A DNA stretch of 64,000 bases from assembly GCF_900099815.1 (NCBI RefSeq), contig NZ_FNCW01000002.1, forward strand, positions 62,001-126,000. Direction: 5' to 3'. Position 1 is the first letter of the stretch. Each line of letters opens with the position of its first letter. The notes beneath the pieces are model-generated. The model ran no database searches. It was not told where the DNA came from and saw nothing but the letters and a program-made list of their open reading frames with translations. The translations under genes and the position numbers were made by a program. Below are positions 36,611-46,582 of the stretch, piece after piece. Source of the DNA: Psychroflexus sediminis. GTDB taxonomy: Bacteria; Bacteroidota; Bacteroidia; Flavobacteriales; Flavobacteriaceae.

Positions 36611-37534
36611 ATGAGTAAATTATTGATAGTTGGGACCGTAGCTTTTGATGCCATCGAAACGCCATTTGGAAAAACGGACAAAATCCTTGGTGGTGCCGGA
36701 ACTTATATTGCTTTAAGCGCTTCTCAGTTCGACATAGAATCCGGTATTGTTTCTGTAATTGGAGATGATTTTCCACAGGACTATCTCGATTTGCTCACCG
36801 ATAGAAACGTAAATCTGGAGGGTTTAGAAATTGTAAAAGGCGGTAAGACCTTTTTCTGGAGCGGTCGTTATCATAACGATATGAACTCCAGAGATACCCT
36901 GGATACACAACTGAATGTGCTGGCAGATTTCCAGCCTGTTGTTCCGGATCATTTCAAGGATTCTGATATAGTCATGCTGGGGAATCTGCATCCGGCCGTA
37001 CAGCTTAGTGTGATGGAGCAGGTGAATAATCCCAGGTTAATCGTCCTGGATACGATGAATTTTTGGATGGACTCTGAACTTGAGTTACTGAAACAAGTCA
37101 TTTCAAAAGTGGATGTGATTACCATCAACGATGAGGAGGCGCGTCAACTTTCCGGCGAATACTCTCTGGTAAAAGCAGCCAGAAAAATAAGAGACATGGG
37201 ACCGGATTATGTGGTCATCAAAAAAGGGGAGCACGGTGCTTTGCTGTTTCATAACGAAGAAATGTTTTTTGCCCCGGCCCTTCCTCTGGAAGAAGTCTTT
37301 GATCCTACGGGAGCCGGTGACACCTTCGCAGGGGGATTTGTTGGTTATCTAGCCAATTCAGATGATATTTCTTTTGAAAACATGAAGAATGCAGTCATTT
37401 ATGGCTCGAATTTAGCCTCCTTTTGCGTTGAAAAGTTCGGAGCTGAAAAAATGTTACACCTGGATAAAGACGCCGTAGACAGGCGCCTGGAAAGCTTTAA
37501 GGCCCTAACCCAATTTGAGATTAAATTAGCTTAA
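36611..37534 (+). CDS. PfkB-family carbohydrate/nucleoside kinase
   Basis: A 307-residue ribokinase-fold kinase. The C-terminal PfkB signature VFDPTGAGDTFAGGFVGYLA holds the catalytic Asp and the anion hole, and the N-terminal KILGGAGTYIALSASQF is the substrate-side Gly motif. The substrate is unknown. It is followed, after a small hairpin, by a PurF-like gene, a pairing I know from other Bacteroidota; a role with a ribose- or purine-related substrate is inference. Confidence 0.85.
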   Translation: MSKLLIVGTVAFDAIETPFGKTDKILGGAGTYIALSASQFDIESGIVSVIGDDFPQDYLDLLTDRNVNLEGLEIVKGGKTFFWSGRYHNDMNSRDTLDTQLNVLADFQPVVPDHFKDSDIVMLGNLHPAVQLSVMEQVNNPRLIVLDTMNFWMDSELELLKQVISKVDVITINDEEARQLSGEYSLVKAARKIRDMGPDYVVIKKGEHGALLFHNEEMFFAPALPLEEVFDPTGAGDTFAGGFVGYLANSDDISFENMKNAVIYGSNLASFCVEKFGAEKMLHLDKDAVDRRLESFKALTQFEIKLA

Positions 37535-37541
37535 TACTTAG

Positions 37542-37566
37542 TGCCCTGATTGTTCAGGGCATTTTT
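37542..37566 (+). terminator. Hairpin with T run between kinase and PurF-like genes
   Basis: An 8-bp stem TGCCCTGA/TCAGGGCA with a 4-base loop, then five T. It ends 13 bases before the next ATG, so it may attenuate transcription into the PurF-like gene. Confidence 0.75.
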
Positions 37567-37579
37567 ATAGAATACAAAA

Positions 37580-39481
37580 ATGAGTGATCTAATAAAACAT
37601 GAGTGCGGAATCGCCACTCTTAGACTTTTAAAACCGCTTTCTTTTTATAAAGAAAAATACGGCAGTGCGTTTTACGGCATCAACAAGATGTACCTGATGT
37701 TGGAAAAACAGCATAACAGGGGTCAGGATGGAGCTGGATTCGCAAGTGTGAAGCTGGATGTAGATCCAGGCAACAGATACATCAGTCGTGTACGATCAAA
37801 CGCGGCTCAGCCCATTCAGGATATTTTTGCTCAGATCAACGAAAGAATCAATACGCAGTTAGAATTAAACCCGGAAATCCTTGAAGATATAGACACTCAG
37901 AAAGCAAATCTTCCCTATCTGGGTGAAGTTTATCTGGGCCACGTGCGTTACGGGACTTATGGTAAAAACAGTATTGAAAGTGTTCATCCCTTTTTAAGAC
38001 AAAACAACTGGATGCACCGGAATCTTATTGTTGCCGGAAACTTCAATATGACCAATGTCAACGAGTTGTTTCAAAACCTGGTGGAGCTGGGTCAGCATCC
38101 CAAGGAGAAGGCCGATACGGTAACAGTAATGGAGAAAATTGGGCATTTCCTGGATTCTGAAGTCGGGAAGCTTTACAAAAAATTGAAAGAAAAAGGCTTT
38201 AATAAAAAAGAAGCCTCACCGCATATCGTTGAGCAGCTTAAGATTCATAAGATTCTTAGAAAATCCTCCAAGGACTGGGATGGCGGATACGTCATTGCCG
38301 GCATGCTGGGTCATGGGGATTCTTTCGTGCTCAGGGATCCCAACGGGATAAGACCGGCTTATTATTACAAAGATGATGAGGTGGTTGTGGTGGCTTCGGA
38401 ACGGCCGGTGATTCAGACCGCATTTAACGTGGCTTTTGAAGATGTACATGAACTGATGCCTGGGGAAGCCATTATCACAAAAAAGGATGGTTCGGTGCAT
38501 TTCAAAACCATTTTAAATCCCAGAGAGCGCAAAGCCTGTTCCTTTGAGCGTATTTATTTTTCCAGAGGCAGCGATGCCGAAATTTATAAAGAACGGAAAA
38601 ACCTTGGCCGATTACTGATGCCAGATGTGCTGAAAGCCATCGATTATGACACGATGAACTCCGTGTTCTCCTACATTCCCAATACCGCTGAAACTTCATT
38701 TTATGGGATGGTAGAAGCCGCTCAGGATGAATTGAACCGGCAGAAAAATGAGGCGATTTTAAAAGAAAAAGACAGCCTGACAGACGAGCGGCTCAAGGAC
38801 ATTTTGAATTTAAGACTGCGAACCGAAAAGATTGCCGTCAAAGATGTAAAACTTCGCACCTTTATTACGGAAGACAGCAGCAGAGATGATTTGGTAGCTC
38901 ACGTGTATGATGTGACCTATGGAGTGGTGAAACCCACCGATAATTTGGTGGTGATAGACGACAGTATTGTGCGGGGAACCACCCTCAAGAAAAGTATTCT
39001 GAAAATGCTGGACCGCTTATCGCCAAAGAAAATCATCATAGTCTCTTCAGCACCACAGATTCGTTATCCCGACTGTTACGGAATTGATATGGCAAAGCTG
39101 GAAGATTTTGTCGCGTTTCAGGCAGCGGTGTCCCTGTTGAAGGAACGTGGCATTTATCAGGAAGCCATGGATGCGATCTATAAAAAGTGCAAGGATCAGT
39201 CTGAGTTTGCTTCTCAGGCCGAAGAAAACCATGTCAAAGCTGTGTATGCTCCCTTTGCCTATGAAGAAGTATCCGAACGGATTTCTGAACTTTTAAGCGA
39301 TGAGAGCATCACTTCAGAAATTAAGGTCATTTACCAGACGGTGGACAAACTCCACGAAGCCTGCCCTAAAAATTTAGGAGACTGGTACTTTACAGGCGAT
39401 TATCCCACTCGCGGAGGCAATAAAGTCGTCAATAAGGCGTTTGTAAACTTTTACGAAGGCAAAAATGACAGGGCGTATTAA
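37580..39481 (+). CDS. Amidophosphoribosyltransferase-family protein, long PurF-like form
   Basis: A 633-residue homologue of PurF, which makes phosphoribosylamine from PRPP and glutamine. The N-terminal glutaminase nucleophile Cys is in KHECGIATL (Cys9, which would need processing of a short leader). Glutaminase residues follow in NRGQDGAGFASV and YLGHVRYGTYGKN. The PRPP-binding loop VVIDDSIVRGTTLKKSIL is intact. It is over 100 residues longer than ordinary PurF, with extra material at 190-240 and at the C-terminus. Bacteroidota often carry such a long paralogue beside a PfkB kinase. Whether it is the main PurF cannot be told here. Confidence 0.85.
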   Translation: MSDLIKHECGIATLRLLKPLSFYKEKYGSAFYGINKMYLMLEKQHNRGQDGAGFASVKLDVDPGNRYISRVRSNAAQPIQDIFAQINERINTQLELNPEILEDIDTQKANLPYLGEVYLGHVRYGTYGKNSIESVHPFLRQNNWMHRNLIVAGNFNMTNVNELFQNLVELGQHPKEKADTVTVMEKIGHFLDSEVGKLYKKLKEKGFNKKEASPHIVEQLKIHKILRKSSKDWDGGYVIAGMLGHGDSFVLRDPNGIRPAYYYKDDEVVVVASERPVIQTAFNVAFEDVHELMPGEAIITKKDGSVHFKTILNPRERKACSFERIYFSRGSDAEIYKERKNLGRLLMPDVLKAIDYDTMNSVFSYIPNTAETSFYGMVEAAQDELNRQKNEAILKEKDSLTDERLKDILNLRLRTEKIAVKDVKLRTFITEDSSRDDLVAHVYDVTYGVVKPTDNLVVIDDSIVRGTTLKKSILKMLDRLSPKKIIIVSSAPQIRYPDCYGIDMAKLEDFVAFQAAVSLLKERGIYQEAMDAIYKKCKDQSEFASQAEENHVKAVYAPFAYEEVSERISELLSDESITSEIKVIYQTVDKLHEACPKNLGDWYFTGDYPTRGGNKVVNKAFVNFYEGKNDRAY

Positions 39482-39517
39482 AAGTAAGCTTTAGCTTTCT
39501 CAAGTCTTCTTTTTAAA

Positions 39518-39525
39518 TATATTTG
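39518..39525 (+). promoter_or_regulatory. Candidate promoter -7 box at the start of the polysaccharide cluster
   Basis: TATATTTG, perfect TAnnTTTG match, 23 bases before the ATG of the Wzz-like gene. Confidence 0.5.
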
Positions 39526-39548
39526 TGCAAATTTTATGATCAACTGTT

Positions 39549-40616
39549 ATGAGTGACCAATCCTCCCCAAATCAGAACCAAAACGATGAAGTTGACTTAG
39601 GTCAAGTTTTCAAGTTAATAGGTAATGCATTCAAAAGTCTATTCCAGGGTATAGCTAATATTTTTAAAGGCCTTTTTCAGGGCTTAATTTTAATCCTGCT
39701 GCATTTTTATAAACGCATTTTTTGGTATGTGGGTGCAGTTGTGATAGGACTTATAATTGGGTTTATATTAAATTCTACAGCTGAAAAGTCTTATGGCGCC
39801 AATATGTTTATCGAAACAAATTTTGATTCTGGCAGACAGGTGTATGAAAACATGAAGCAGTTGAACCAGTTAGCGGGTGATAAAGACACCATAGAGCTTG
39901 GCAGAATACTTAAAATAGCGCCTGATGAAGCTTCTCATTTAAAAGGCTTCTATATTAAACCAAATACTGATATCAATGTGATAGCGGAAATGTATTCTGA
40001 GTATTATCAAAACTTAGATTCGGTGTCACAAACCCAGGAGACCTTTGAAGCTTATAGAGAATCGCTCAGTGATCATGCCCTTCCTGTTCATCAGATAGGG
40101 GTAGCATCTACCGATAAATTCATATACAAAAGGATTGAAAAGAATTTTGTGAAGGAAATTGCCAGCAATGAGTATCTGGATGAATTGTCTGAGGTCAATG
40201 CAGAAAATTTAGTAAGACATAAAGAGACTTTAGAAAATCAGGTAAATAAGGCTGACTTTTTAATAGAGGAATATTTAAAGATTAAAATTGCTCAATCTCA
40301 AAAACAGGAAAGCGGTGGAACTAACTTCTATATAGGTGATGCTGAGTCTGACGAATCCTCGGTTAATGAGGCAGAATTATTAAAAGAACAGCTTAGACTC
40401 GAAGAGCAAAAAAGAGAAGTCTTTCAGAAAATGGTCGCTGAAAGAGATGTGCTCAACGTAGTTGCTGGCTTTCCGTCCTCTGGTTATGACACAAGGGAGT
40501 GGACAGATAAATATATTATTAAAGTTCCTTTGGCTTTATTTTCATTAACACTACTTGTTTTTATCTTGTTAGGCTTAGCTAAGTATCTAAGAGCTCAGGA
40601 ACCTAGTGAAGGATAA
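39549..40616 (+). CDS. Wzz-like polysaccharide chain-length protein
   Basis: A 355-residue inner-membrane protein with a hydrophobic N-terminal region (residues about 35-75), a large periplasmic part with predicted coiled coil (residues 215-300, for example EAELLKEQLRLEEQKREVFQ) and a C-terminal membrane segment (VPLALFSLTLLVFILLGLA). This two-helix, coiled-coil layout is that of polysaccharide co-polymerases. It lacks a Wzc-type kinase domain. It opens the polysaccharide cluster and has its own promoter box. The first 20 residues are rich in Gln/Asn/Ser. Confidence 0.7.
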   Translation: MSDQSSPNQNQNDEVDLGQVFKLIGNAFKSLFQGIANIFKGLFQGLILILLHFYKRIFWYVGAVVIGLIIGFILNSTAEKSYGANMFIETNFDSGRQVYENMKQLNQLAGDKDTIELGRILKIAPDEASHLKGFYIKPNTDINVIAEMYSEYYQNLDSVSQTQETFEAYRESLSDHALPVHQIGVASTDKFIYKRIEKNFVKEIASNEYLDELSEVNAENLVRHKETLENQVNKADFLIEEYLKIKIAQSQKQESGGTNFYIGDAESDESSVNEAELLKEQLRLEEQKREVFQKMVAERDVLNVVAGFPSSGYDTREWTDKYIIKVPLALFSLTLLVFILLGLAKYLRAQEPSEG

Positions 40617-40739
40617 ATACGGCTTTTAAAAAGCTAAATCCTAAAATTGATTTTTTATTAGAGAATAACTTGTGTGAAAAATTATTTTGAGAATAACGTA
40701 AAAAAATAGGTATTCTTATTTTGATTAATTCAGTTAATA

Positions 40740-41171
40740 ATGCAGGAAAAACAAAATGCTATCATAGTTTCCGGATACTTCAATCCTATACATAAAGGAC
40801 ATATTGAGTACTTTCATGAAGCCAAAGCTTTGGCAGATGTTCTTTTTGTTATTGTTAATAATGACCATCAAAGGCAATTAAAAGGCAGTAAGTCTTTTCA
40901 GGATGAAGAGGAACGACTTATTATTGTGCAAAACATAAAGCCAGTACATAAGGCTATCTTATCCGAAGATGAGGATCGTACCGTATGTAAAACAATTGAG
41001 TACTTGGTTAATGAGTATGGTGAAATATATAATTTCACGTTTGCTAATGGAGGAGACCAAAATAACCAAAGCATACCGGAAGCGGAAATTTGCAACCAAC
41101 TGGGTGTGAATTTAGCTGATGGTTTAGGAGATAAAATTCAATCCAGCAGCTGGCTTTTAAAAAATAAATAA
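40740..41171 (+). CDS. Cytidylyltransferase-like nucleotidyltransferase
   Basis: A 143-residue nucleotidyltransferase of the HIGH superfamily: the nucleotide-binding SGYFNPIHKGHIEYFHEAKA (with HKGH) and a middle FANGGDQNN. It resembles glycerol-3-phosphate or sugar-phosphate cytidylyltransferases (TagD/RfaE C-terminal type). Position just before the mannose-6-phosphate isomerase cupin suggests it activates a sugar or polyol phosphate for the polysaccharide; the substrate is not identifiable. Confidence 0.8.
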   Translation: MQEKQNAIIVSGYFNPIHKGHIEYFHEAKALADVLFVIVNNDHQRQLKGSKSFQDEEERLIIVQNIKPVHKAILSEDEDRTVCKTIEYLVNEYGEIYNFTFANGGDQNNQSIPEAEICNQLGVNLADGLGDKIQSSSWLLKNK

Positions 41172-41173
41172 TT

Positions 41174-41518
41174 ATGGAACATGACATTCGACCATGGGGA
41201 GAGTATTTTGTGTTAGAAGATAAAGACACCCATAAAGTTAAACGTATTAAAGTTAAACCAAAAGGTAGACTCTCTTACCAGTACCATCATAAACGTTCTG
41301 AAGTCTGGACCATAGTGAGTGGTGTTGGTCGAATCACTTTAGATGGGCAGGTGAAAGATTATCAACCTGGAGAAGTGATTCAAATTTCTCAGGGAATGAA
41401 GCATAGAATTGAAAATCCTTCTGAAAACGAAGATTGCGTATTTATCGAAGTTCAGCTGGGCACTTATTTTGGGGAAGATGATATTGTAAGGATAGAAGAC
41501 GACTATAATAGAAATTAA
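41174..41518 (+). CDS. Stand-alone mannose-6-phosphate isomerase (type II cupin)
   Basis: A 114-residue single cupin domain matching the C-terminal isomerase part of bifunctional ManC/AlgA proteins: RPWGEYFVLEDKDTHKVKRI, the metal-binding LSYQYHHKRSEVWTIVSG, and GMKHRIENPSE. It should convert fructose-6-P to mannose-6-P for GDP-mannose. The guanylyltransferase half and phosphomannomutase are not in this window. Two bases separate it from the upstream nucleotidyltransferase and 12 from gmd. Confidence 0.85.
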   Translation: MEHDIRPWGEYFVLEDKDTHKVKRIKVKPKGRLSYQYHHKRSEVWTIVSGVGRITLDGQVKDYQPGEVIQISQGMKHRIENPSENEDCVFIEVQLGTYFGEDDIVRIEDDYNRN

Positions 41519-41530
41519 TACAAATACAGA

Positions 41531-42643
41531 ATGAAAATAGCATTAATCACTGGAGTGACGGGTCAAGATGGAGCTTACCTTTCTGAATTTCTTCTGAAAA
41601 AAGGATATGAAGTGCACGGCATCAAACGTCGTTCCTCACTGTTTAATACTGATCGAATAGATCATTTATATCAAGACCCGCATGTAGAAAATCAAAATTT
41701 TTATTTGCATTATGGGGACATGACGGATAGTACAAACCTTATTCGTCTGATTAAAGAAATTCAGCCTGATGAGATTTATAATCTGGCAGCAATGAGTCAT
41801 GTGGCGGTGTCTTTTGAAATACCCGAGTATACTGGTAATGCGGATGGGATAGGGACCCTAAGAATATTAGATGCCGTAAGACTTCTTGGGCTTGAGAAAA
41901 AAACACGAATTTATCAGGCCTCTACTTCGGAACTTTACGGTAAAGTGCAGGAGGTGCCACAGACTGAAAAAACGCCTTTCTATCCACGATCTCCTTATGC
42001 TGTTGCCAAAATGTATGCGTTTTGGATTACAGTTAACTATAGAGAGGCCTACGATATGTTTGCCTGTAATGGAATTTTATTCAACCATGAATCACCGATA
42101 CGTGGAGAGACTTTCGTGACTCGTAAAATTACCCGTGCCGTGGCAAGAATTGCTTTAGGGCTTCAGGATAAATTTTACCTGGGAAACCTGGATGCACAAC
42201 GTGACTGGGGACATGCTAAAGACTATGTGAGAATGATGTGGATGATTCTGCAGGCAGAAGAAGCAGAAGACTGGGTAATCGCAACAGGTAAAACAACAAC
42301 TGTCCGTGATTTCGTCAAAATGAGTTTCGACAGAGTTGGTATTGAATTAGAATTTAAAGGGGAAGGAGAGAATGAATCTGCTATTGTCAAACAATGCAAG
42401 GATCCAGACTACCAGATAGAAAAAGGACAGGAAGTTTTAAAAGTAGATCCAAGATATTTCAGGCCCACAGAAGTTGAATTGCTTATTGGAGATGCCTCCA
42501 AGGCAAAAGAAAAATTGGGCTGGGAATGTCAGTATGAATTATCCGATTTAGTTAGCGAAATGATGGAAAGTGACATCAAATTGATGCGAAAAGATCAATA
42601 TTTAAAAAAAGGTGGTTATAAGACTTTGAATTATTTCGAATAA
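41531..42643 (+). CDS. gmd: GDP-mannose 4,6-dehydratase
   Basis: First step from GDP-mannose to GDP-L-fucose. 370 residues, an extended SDR with NADP-binding [20 protein letters not shown], the family-specific [16 protein letters not shown], catalytic Thr/Glu in [10 protein letters not shown] and the Tyr-x3-Lys in [12 protein letters not shown]. Adjacent to fcl with a 9-base gap, the standard pair. Confidence 0.98.
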   Translation: MKIALITGVTGQDGAYLSEFLLKKGYEVHGIKRRSSLFNTDRIDHLYQDPHVENQNFYLHYGDMTDSTNLIRLIKEIQPDEIYNLAAMSHVAVSFEIPEYTGNADGIGTLRILDAVRLLGLEKKTRIYQASTSELYGKVQEVPQTEKTPFYPRSPYAVAKMYAFWITVNYREAYDMFACNGILFNHESPIRGETFVTRKITRAVARIALGLQDKFYLGNLDAQRDWGHAKDYVRMMWMILQAEEAEDWVIATGKTTTVRDFVKMSFDRVGIELEFKGEGENESAIVKQCKDPDYQIEKGQEVLKVDPRYFRPTEVELLIGDASKAKEKLGWECQYELSDLVSEMMESDIKLMRKDQYLKKGGYKTLNYFE

Positions 42644-42652
42644 TAAGTTATT

Positions 42653-43600
42653 ATGGATAAAAATACAAAAATATACGTCGCAGGTCATCGAGGCATGGTG
42701 GGCTCAGCAATTTGGAGAAATCTAAAAGCAAAAGGGTATACCAATTTGATAGGTAAAACTTCTAAAGAATTGGATTTACGTAACCAAGCAGAGGTTGAAC
42801 TTTTTTTTAGAACAGAAAAGCCTGAAGTCGTTATCGATGCTGCTGCGCGTGTAGGTGGTATTTTAGCCAATAATGACTATCCTTACCACTTTTTAATGGA
42901 GAATCTTCAAATCCAAAATAACCTGATAGATGCTGCTCATCAAAATAAAGTTCAAAAATTTATCTTTTTAGGAAGCTCTTGTATTTATCCAAAACACGCC
43001 CCACAGCCTTTAAAGGAAGAGTATTTATTGACCGATACATTGGAACCGACCAATGAATGGTATGCCATTGCAAAAATAGCTGGCGTAAAAGCTTGTGAAG
43101 CCATAAGAAAACAATACGGGAAAGACTTTGTAAGTCTTATGCCAACCAATCTGTATGGTCCGAACGACAACTTTGATTTGAAGACTTCGCATGTACTTCC
43201 AGCGATGATCCGAAAGTTTCATGAAGCAAAGGAGAATACTAATTCTAATGTCAAATTATGGGGCTCAGGAACTCCTATGAGAGAATTCCTTCACGTTGAT
43301 GATTTAGCTGAAGCGGTATCCTTTGCTCTAGAAAATAAACTTGAGGATCATTTATACAATGTTGGTACAGGCGAAGACCTCACTATTAAAAAACTTGCTG
43401 AAACCATACAGGAAATTGTCGGACATAAAGGTGAAATAAAATGGGACAGTTCCAAACCAGATGGAACTCCAAGAAAATTAATGGATGTTTCCAAAATGAA
43501 CGAACAAGGCTGGAAAGCAAAAATTGAACTAAAAGGAGGAATCGAAAAAACCTACCAGTGGTTTTTGGATAATGAATATAGGGAAGTAATAGTTAAGTAA
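42653..43600 (+). CDS. fcl: GDP-L-fucose synthase
   Basis: Epimerises and reduces GDP-4-keto-6-deoxymannose to GDP-L-fucose. 315 residues with AGHRGMVGSAIWRNLKAKGY, the active-site FLGSSCIYPKHAPQPLKE (Ser, Cys) and Tyr-x3-Lys in EWYAIAKIAGVKACEA. Completes the fucose pathway with gmd, so the surface polymer probably contains fucose. Confidence 0.98.
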   Translation: MDKNTKIYVAGHRGMVGSAIWRNLKAKGYTNLIGKTSKELDLRNQAEVELFFRTEKPEVVIDAAARVGGILANNDYPYHFLMENLQIQNNLIDAAHQNKVQKFIFLGSSCIYPKHAPQPLKEEYLLTDTLEPTNEWYAIAKIAGVKACEAIRKQYGKDFVSLMPTNLYGPNDNFDLKTSHVLPAMIRKFHEAKENTNSNVKLWGSGTPMREFLHVDDLAEAVSFALENKLEDHLYNVGTGEDLTIKKLAETIQEIVGHKGEIKWDSSKPDGTPRKLMDVSKMNEQGWKAKIELKGGIEKTYQWFLDNEYREVIVK

Positions 43601-43683
43601 ATGAAATTGTGAATTAAAAAAGTGCATATATTTTAACTTCATCAAATCATTTAATTTCTAAACTAGGATAAAATCGATAAATT

Positions 43684-44550
43684 ATGAAAGGAATAATTCT
43701 AGCAGGAGGTTCAGGGACAAGGCTGCACCCTTTGACATTAGCGGTATCTAAACAATTATTACCTATCTATGATAAGCCGATGATTTATTATCCGCTATCG
43801 GTATTAATGTTAGCAGGAATCAAAGAAATACTGATAATATCCACGCCAGATGACTTGCCTAATTTTAAGAAGCTTCTAAGTGACGGGTCTCGTTTTGGGA
43901 TTGAATTATCCTATAAAGAACAACCTTCTCCAGACGGACTAGCACAGGCCTTTATTTTAGGAGAAGAATTTATTGGAACTGATGATGTGTGCTTAGTTTT
44001 GGGAGATAATATTTTTTATGGAGCCGGTCTTCAAAATTTATTATCCAATGCAGTTAAAACTGTAAAAGAAGAAAATAAAGCAGTGGTATTTGGTAATTAT
44101 GTTAATGATCCAGAGCGTTATGGCGTAGCAGAATTTGATGCCAATAAAAATGTAATCAGTATAGAAGAAAAACCGGCTCAACCTAAATCCAATTATGCCG
44201 TGGTTGGTTTGTACTTTTATCCCAATTCTGTGATTAAGGTTGCTAAAGGAGTAAAGCCGTCTCATCGTGGCGAGTTAGAAATCACCTCAGTTAACCAGGA
44301 CTATCTTGATAAAGGTGATTTAAAAATGCAAATTTTAAGCCGAGGCTTTGCCTGGCTTGATACAGGAACTCATGAAGCTTTAACAGAAGCTACCGAATTT
44401 GTGAAGGCTGTTGAAAAAAGGACTGGGTTAAAAATAGCTTGTTTGGAGGAGGTTGGTTTTAAAATGGGATTTATTGACAAAGTTGACTTGATGAAAAATG
44501 CTAAGAAGTTTGAGAAAAGCTCATATGGTAAGTACATTTCAAATTTATAA
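43684..44550 (+). CDS. rfbA: Glucose-1-phosphate thymidylyltransferase
   Basis: Makes dTDP-glucose. 288 residues with the signature [35 protein letters not shown] and [15 protein letters not shown]. It feeds the dTDP-sugar genes that follow 3 bases later. The next enzyme of the pathway, dTDP-glucose 4,6-dehydratase (RfbB), is not encoded in the window and must come from elsewhere. Confidence 0.97.
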   Translation: MKGIILAGGSGTRLHPLTLAVSKQLLPIYDKPMIYYPLSVLMLAGIKEILIISTPDDLPNFKKLLSDGSRFGIELSYKEQPSPDGLAQAFILGEEFIGTDDVCLVLGDNIFYGAGLQNLLSNAVKTVKEENKAVVFGNYVNDPERYGVAEFDANKNVISIEEKPAQPKSNYAVVGLYFYPNSVIKVAKGVKPSHRGELEITSVNQDYLDKGDLKMQILSRGFAWLDTGTHEALTEATEFVKAVEKRTGLKIACLEEVGFKMGFIDKVDLMKNAKKFEKSSYGKYISNL

Positions 44551-44552
44551 CT

Positions 44553-45434
44553 ATGGGTGTAACTCTTTATCTGCTAAATAAAAAAGGCTTTATATCACTA
44601 TCCAAAATAGTCGAACATAAAGTATATAAATCAATACTTGATCAAGTAATTATTGCTAAAGATAAAGGCAATAAAGAAGATTATTATAACGAAATTGAAA
44701 AATTAGCTAAAGAGCACTCTATTCGTGTTTATGATCGTACAGAAAATATTAAAGTCGAAAGTGATTATTCAATAGCTATAGGTTGGAGATGGTTGATAAA
44801 TCTTAATAGTTCAAAACTTTTTGTAATACACGATTCATTGTTGCCAAAATATAGAGGTTTTTCTCCACTTGTAAATATGCTAATCAATAAAGAAGATTAC
44901 ATCGGTGCTACAATGATTTTTGCCTCAAAAGGAATGGATGAAGGGGATATAATTTTTCAAAAAAAAGTAAAAATTGATTACCCTATTAAAATATCTAAGG
45001 CTATTGATCTGATAGCTGATATTTATGGAGAATTAATAGAAGATTTATTTAGAAAATTATTATCTAAAAATGTTTTACCTTCTTTTAAACAAAATCACAG
45101 TGAATCCTCTTATAGCATATGGAGAGATAGTAGTGACTATTACATTGATTGGACATTAAGTGCTGATTCAATCAAAAGATTTATAGATTCGGTAGGTTAT
45201 CCTTATGAAGGAGCAAGAACAAAACTTAAAAATGAAAAAAATATTCTAATTATTTTTGATGCTGAAGTTATTGAGAATTACACTTTTGAACTAATTCACT
45301 GTGGTAAAATCTTTAAAATCGAAGAAAATAAACCGTTTGTAGTTTGTGGTAAAGATTTGTTGAAAATAACTTCATTTAAAGATGAAAATGGTTTAGAATA
45401 TAAATTTAATAAACTTAGAACTAGACTTGTATGA
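44553..45434 (+). CDS. Sugar N-formyltransferase-like protein
   Basis: A 293-residue protein of the formyltransferase fold (Fmt/ArnA N-terminal type). The core HDSLLPKYRGFSPLVNML and GMDEGDIIFQKK give the catalytic His and Asp, and a C-terminal domain follows (DYYIDWTLSADSIKRFID, as in ArnA/Fmt). The catalytic Asn, normally two residues before the His, is replaced by Val (FVIHDS). Placed between rfbA and a WecE-type aminotransferase, it probably formylates a dTDP-4-amino-4,6-dideoxysugar. It overlaps the aminotransferase by ATGA. Confidence 0.8.
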   Translation: MGVTLYLLNKKGFISLSKIVEHKVYKSILDQVIIAKDKGNKEDYYNEIEKLAKEHSIRVYDRTENIKVESDYSIAIGWRWLINLNSSKLFVIHDSLLPKYRGFSPLVNMLINKEDYIGATMIFASKGMDEGDIIFQKKVKIDYPIKISKAIDLIADIYGELIEDLFRKLLSKNVLPSFKQNHSESSYSIWRDSSDYYIDWTLSADSIKRFIDSVGYPYEGARTKLKNEKNILIIFDAEVIENYTFELIHCGKIFKIEENKPFVVCGKDLLKITSFKDENGLEYKFNKLRTRLV

Positions 45435-46582
45435 AAATTTTGTTTAATAAACCTTATAAGTCAGGTAATGAACTGAAATATATTGCTGATTCTATTGAAT
45501 CTGGAAAAATTTCCGGTGATGGTATTTACACCAAAAAATGTCATGACTTCTTAGAAAATAAATTTGGATATAATAAAGCACTTCTTACAACGTCATGTAC
45601 AGACGCCCTTGAGATGGCAGCTATTTTAATTGATGTTAAACCAGGGGATGAAGTTATTATGCCATCTTATACATTTGTAAGTACTGCTAATGCATTTGTA
45701 TTACGTGGAGCAAAATTAGTTTTTGCAGATTCTAAAAAGGACCATCCTGGAATAGATGAAGAAGCTATAGAGACATTGATTACTTCCAAAACAAAAGCAA
45801 TTGTTCCTGTTCATTATGCGGGTGTGGCATGCGATATGGATAAAATTATGGAACTGGCTAAAAATTATGACTTATTTGTAATTGAAGATGCTGCCCAAGC
45901 TATTGATAGTTATTACTTAGGTAAAGACGGTTTAAAAAAACCTTTGGGAAGCATTGGTCATTTAGCAGCTTTTTCATTTCATGAAACCAAAAATATCATT
46001 TCGGGGGAAGGTGGCATGCTGGTGGTTAATGATGAGAAATTTTTAAAACGTGCAGAAATCATTAGAGAAAAAGGCACTAATCGATCTGCTTTTTTTAGGG
46101 GTGAAATCGATAAGTATGGATGGGTGGATGTAGGTAGTTCTTTCTTACCGTCAGATATTATTGCGGCATATCTCTATGCTCAGTTAGAATCTTTAGAATT
46201 CATACAAGATAGGAGGAAGTCGATTTGGAATAGATACGATAATGCTTTTAGAGGGGTCTTAGATTCTAAACATGATATTACACTTCCTTTTATTCCATCT
46301 CATGCTACTAATAATGCACATATGTATTATTTAGTCTGTTCTTCGATAGACGAAAGAAAAAAACTTTTAGCTTATTTAAAAAGTAATGGCATTTTGGCAG
46401 TATTTCATTACTTGTCTTTACATGAGAGTAAATTTTTTAATGGGAAACATGAAGGTCTCAATTTAAAAGAATCAGACCGCTATACCAATTGCCTAGTTAG
46501 ACTCCCTTTATTCGTAGAGCTTGGAGAACAGGAACAGGATTTTATTATAAAACATATAAATGAGTTTTACAAAAAAAAATAA
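45431..46582 (+). CDS. wecE: dTDP-4-amino-4,6-dideoxygalactose transaminase (WecE-like)
   Basis: A 383-residue DegT/DnrJ/EryC1 PLP aminotransferase. LLTTSCTDALEMAAI at the phosphate-binding site, VIEDAAQAIDSYYL for the cofactor ring and the internal-aldimine Lys in SFHETKNIISGEGG (the HETKN form typical of WecE/RffA) are visible. It should convert dTDP-4-keto-6-deoxyglucose to dTDP-Fuc4N. It is coupled to both neighbours: ATGA overlap upstream and a 23-base overlap with the WecF-like gene. Confidence 0.92.
   Translation: MKILFNKPYKSGNELKYIADSIESGKISGDGIYTKKCHDFLENKFGYNKALLTTSCTDALEMAAILIDVKPGDEVIMPSYTFVSTANAFVLRGAKLVFADSKKDHPGIDEEAIETLITSKTKAIVPVHYAGVACDMDKIMELAKNYDLFVIEDAAQAIDSYYLGKDGLKKPLGSIGHLAAFSFHETKNIISGEGGMLVVNDEKFLKRAEIIREKGTNRSAFFRGEIDKYGWVDVGSSFLPSDIIAAYLYAQLESLEFIQDRRKSIWNRYDNAFRGVLDSKHDITLPFIPSHATNNAHMYYLVCSSIDERKKLLAYLKSNGILAVFHYLSLHESKFFNGKHEGLNLKESDRYTNCLVRLPLFVELGEQEQDFIIKHINEFYKKK

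Noticed and set aside
40617-40739. Hairpin GCTTTT/AAAAAGC after the Wzz-like gene
   Set aside because: Short, AT-rich and imperfect, so not supported as a terminator.
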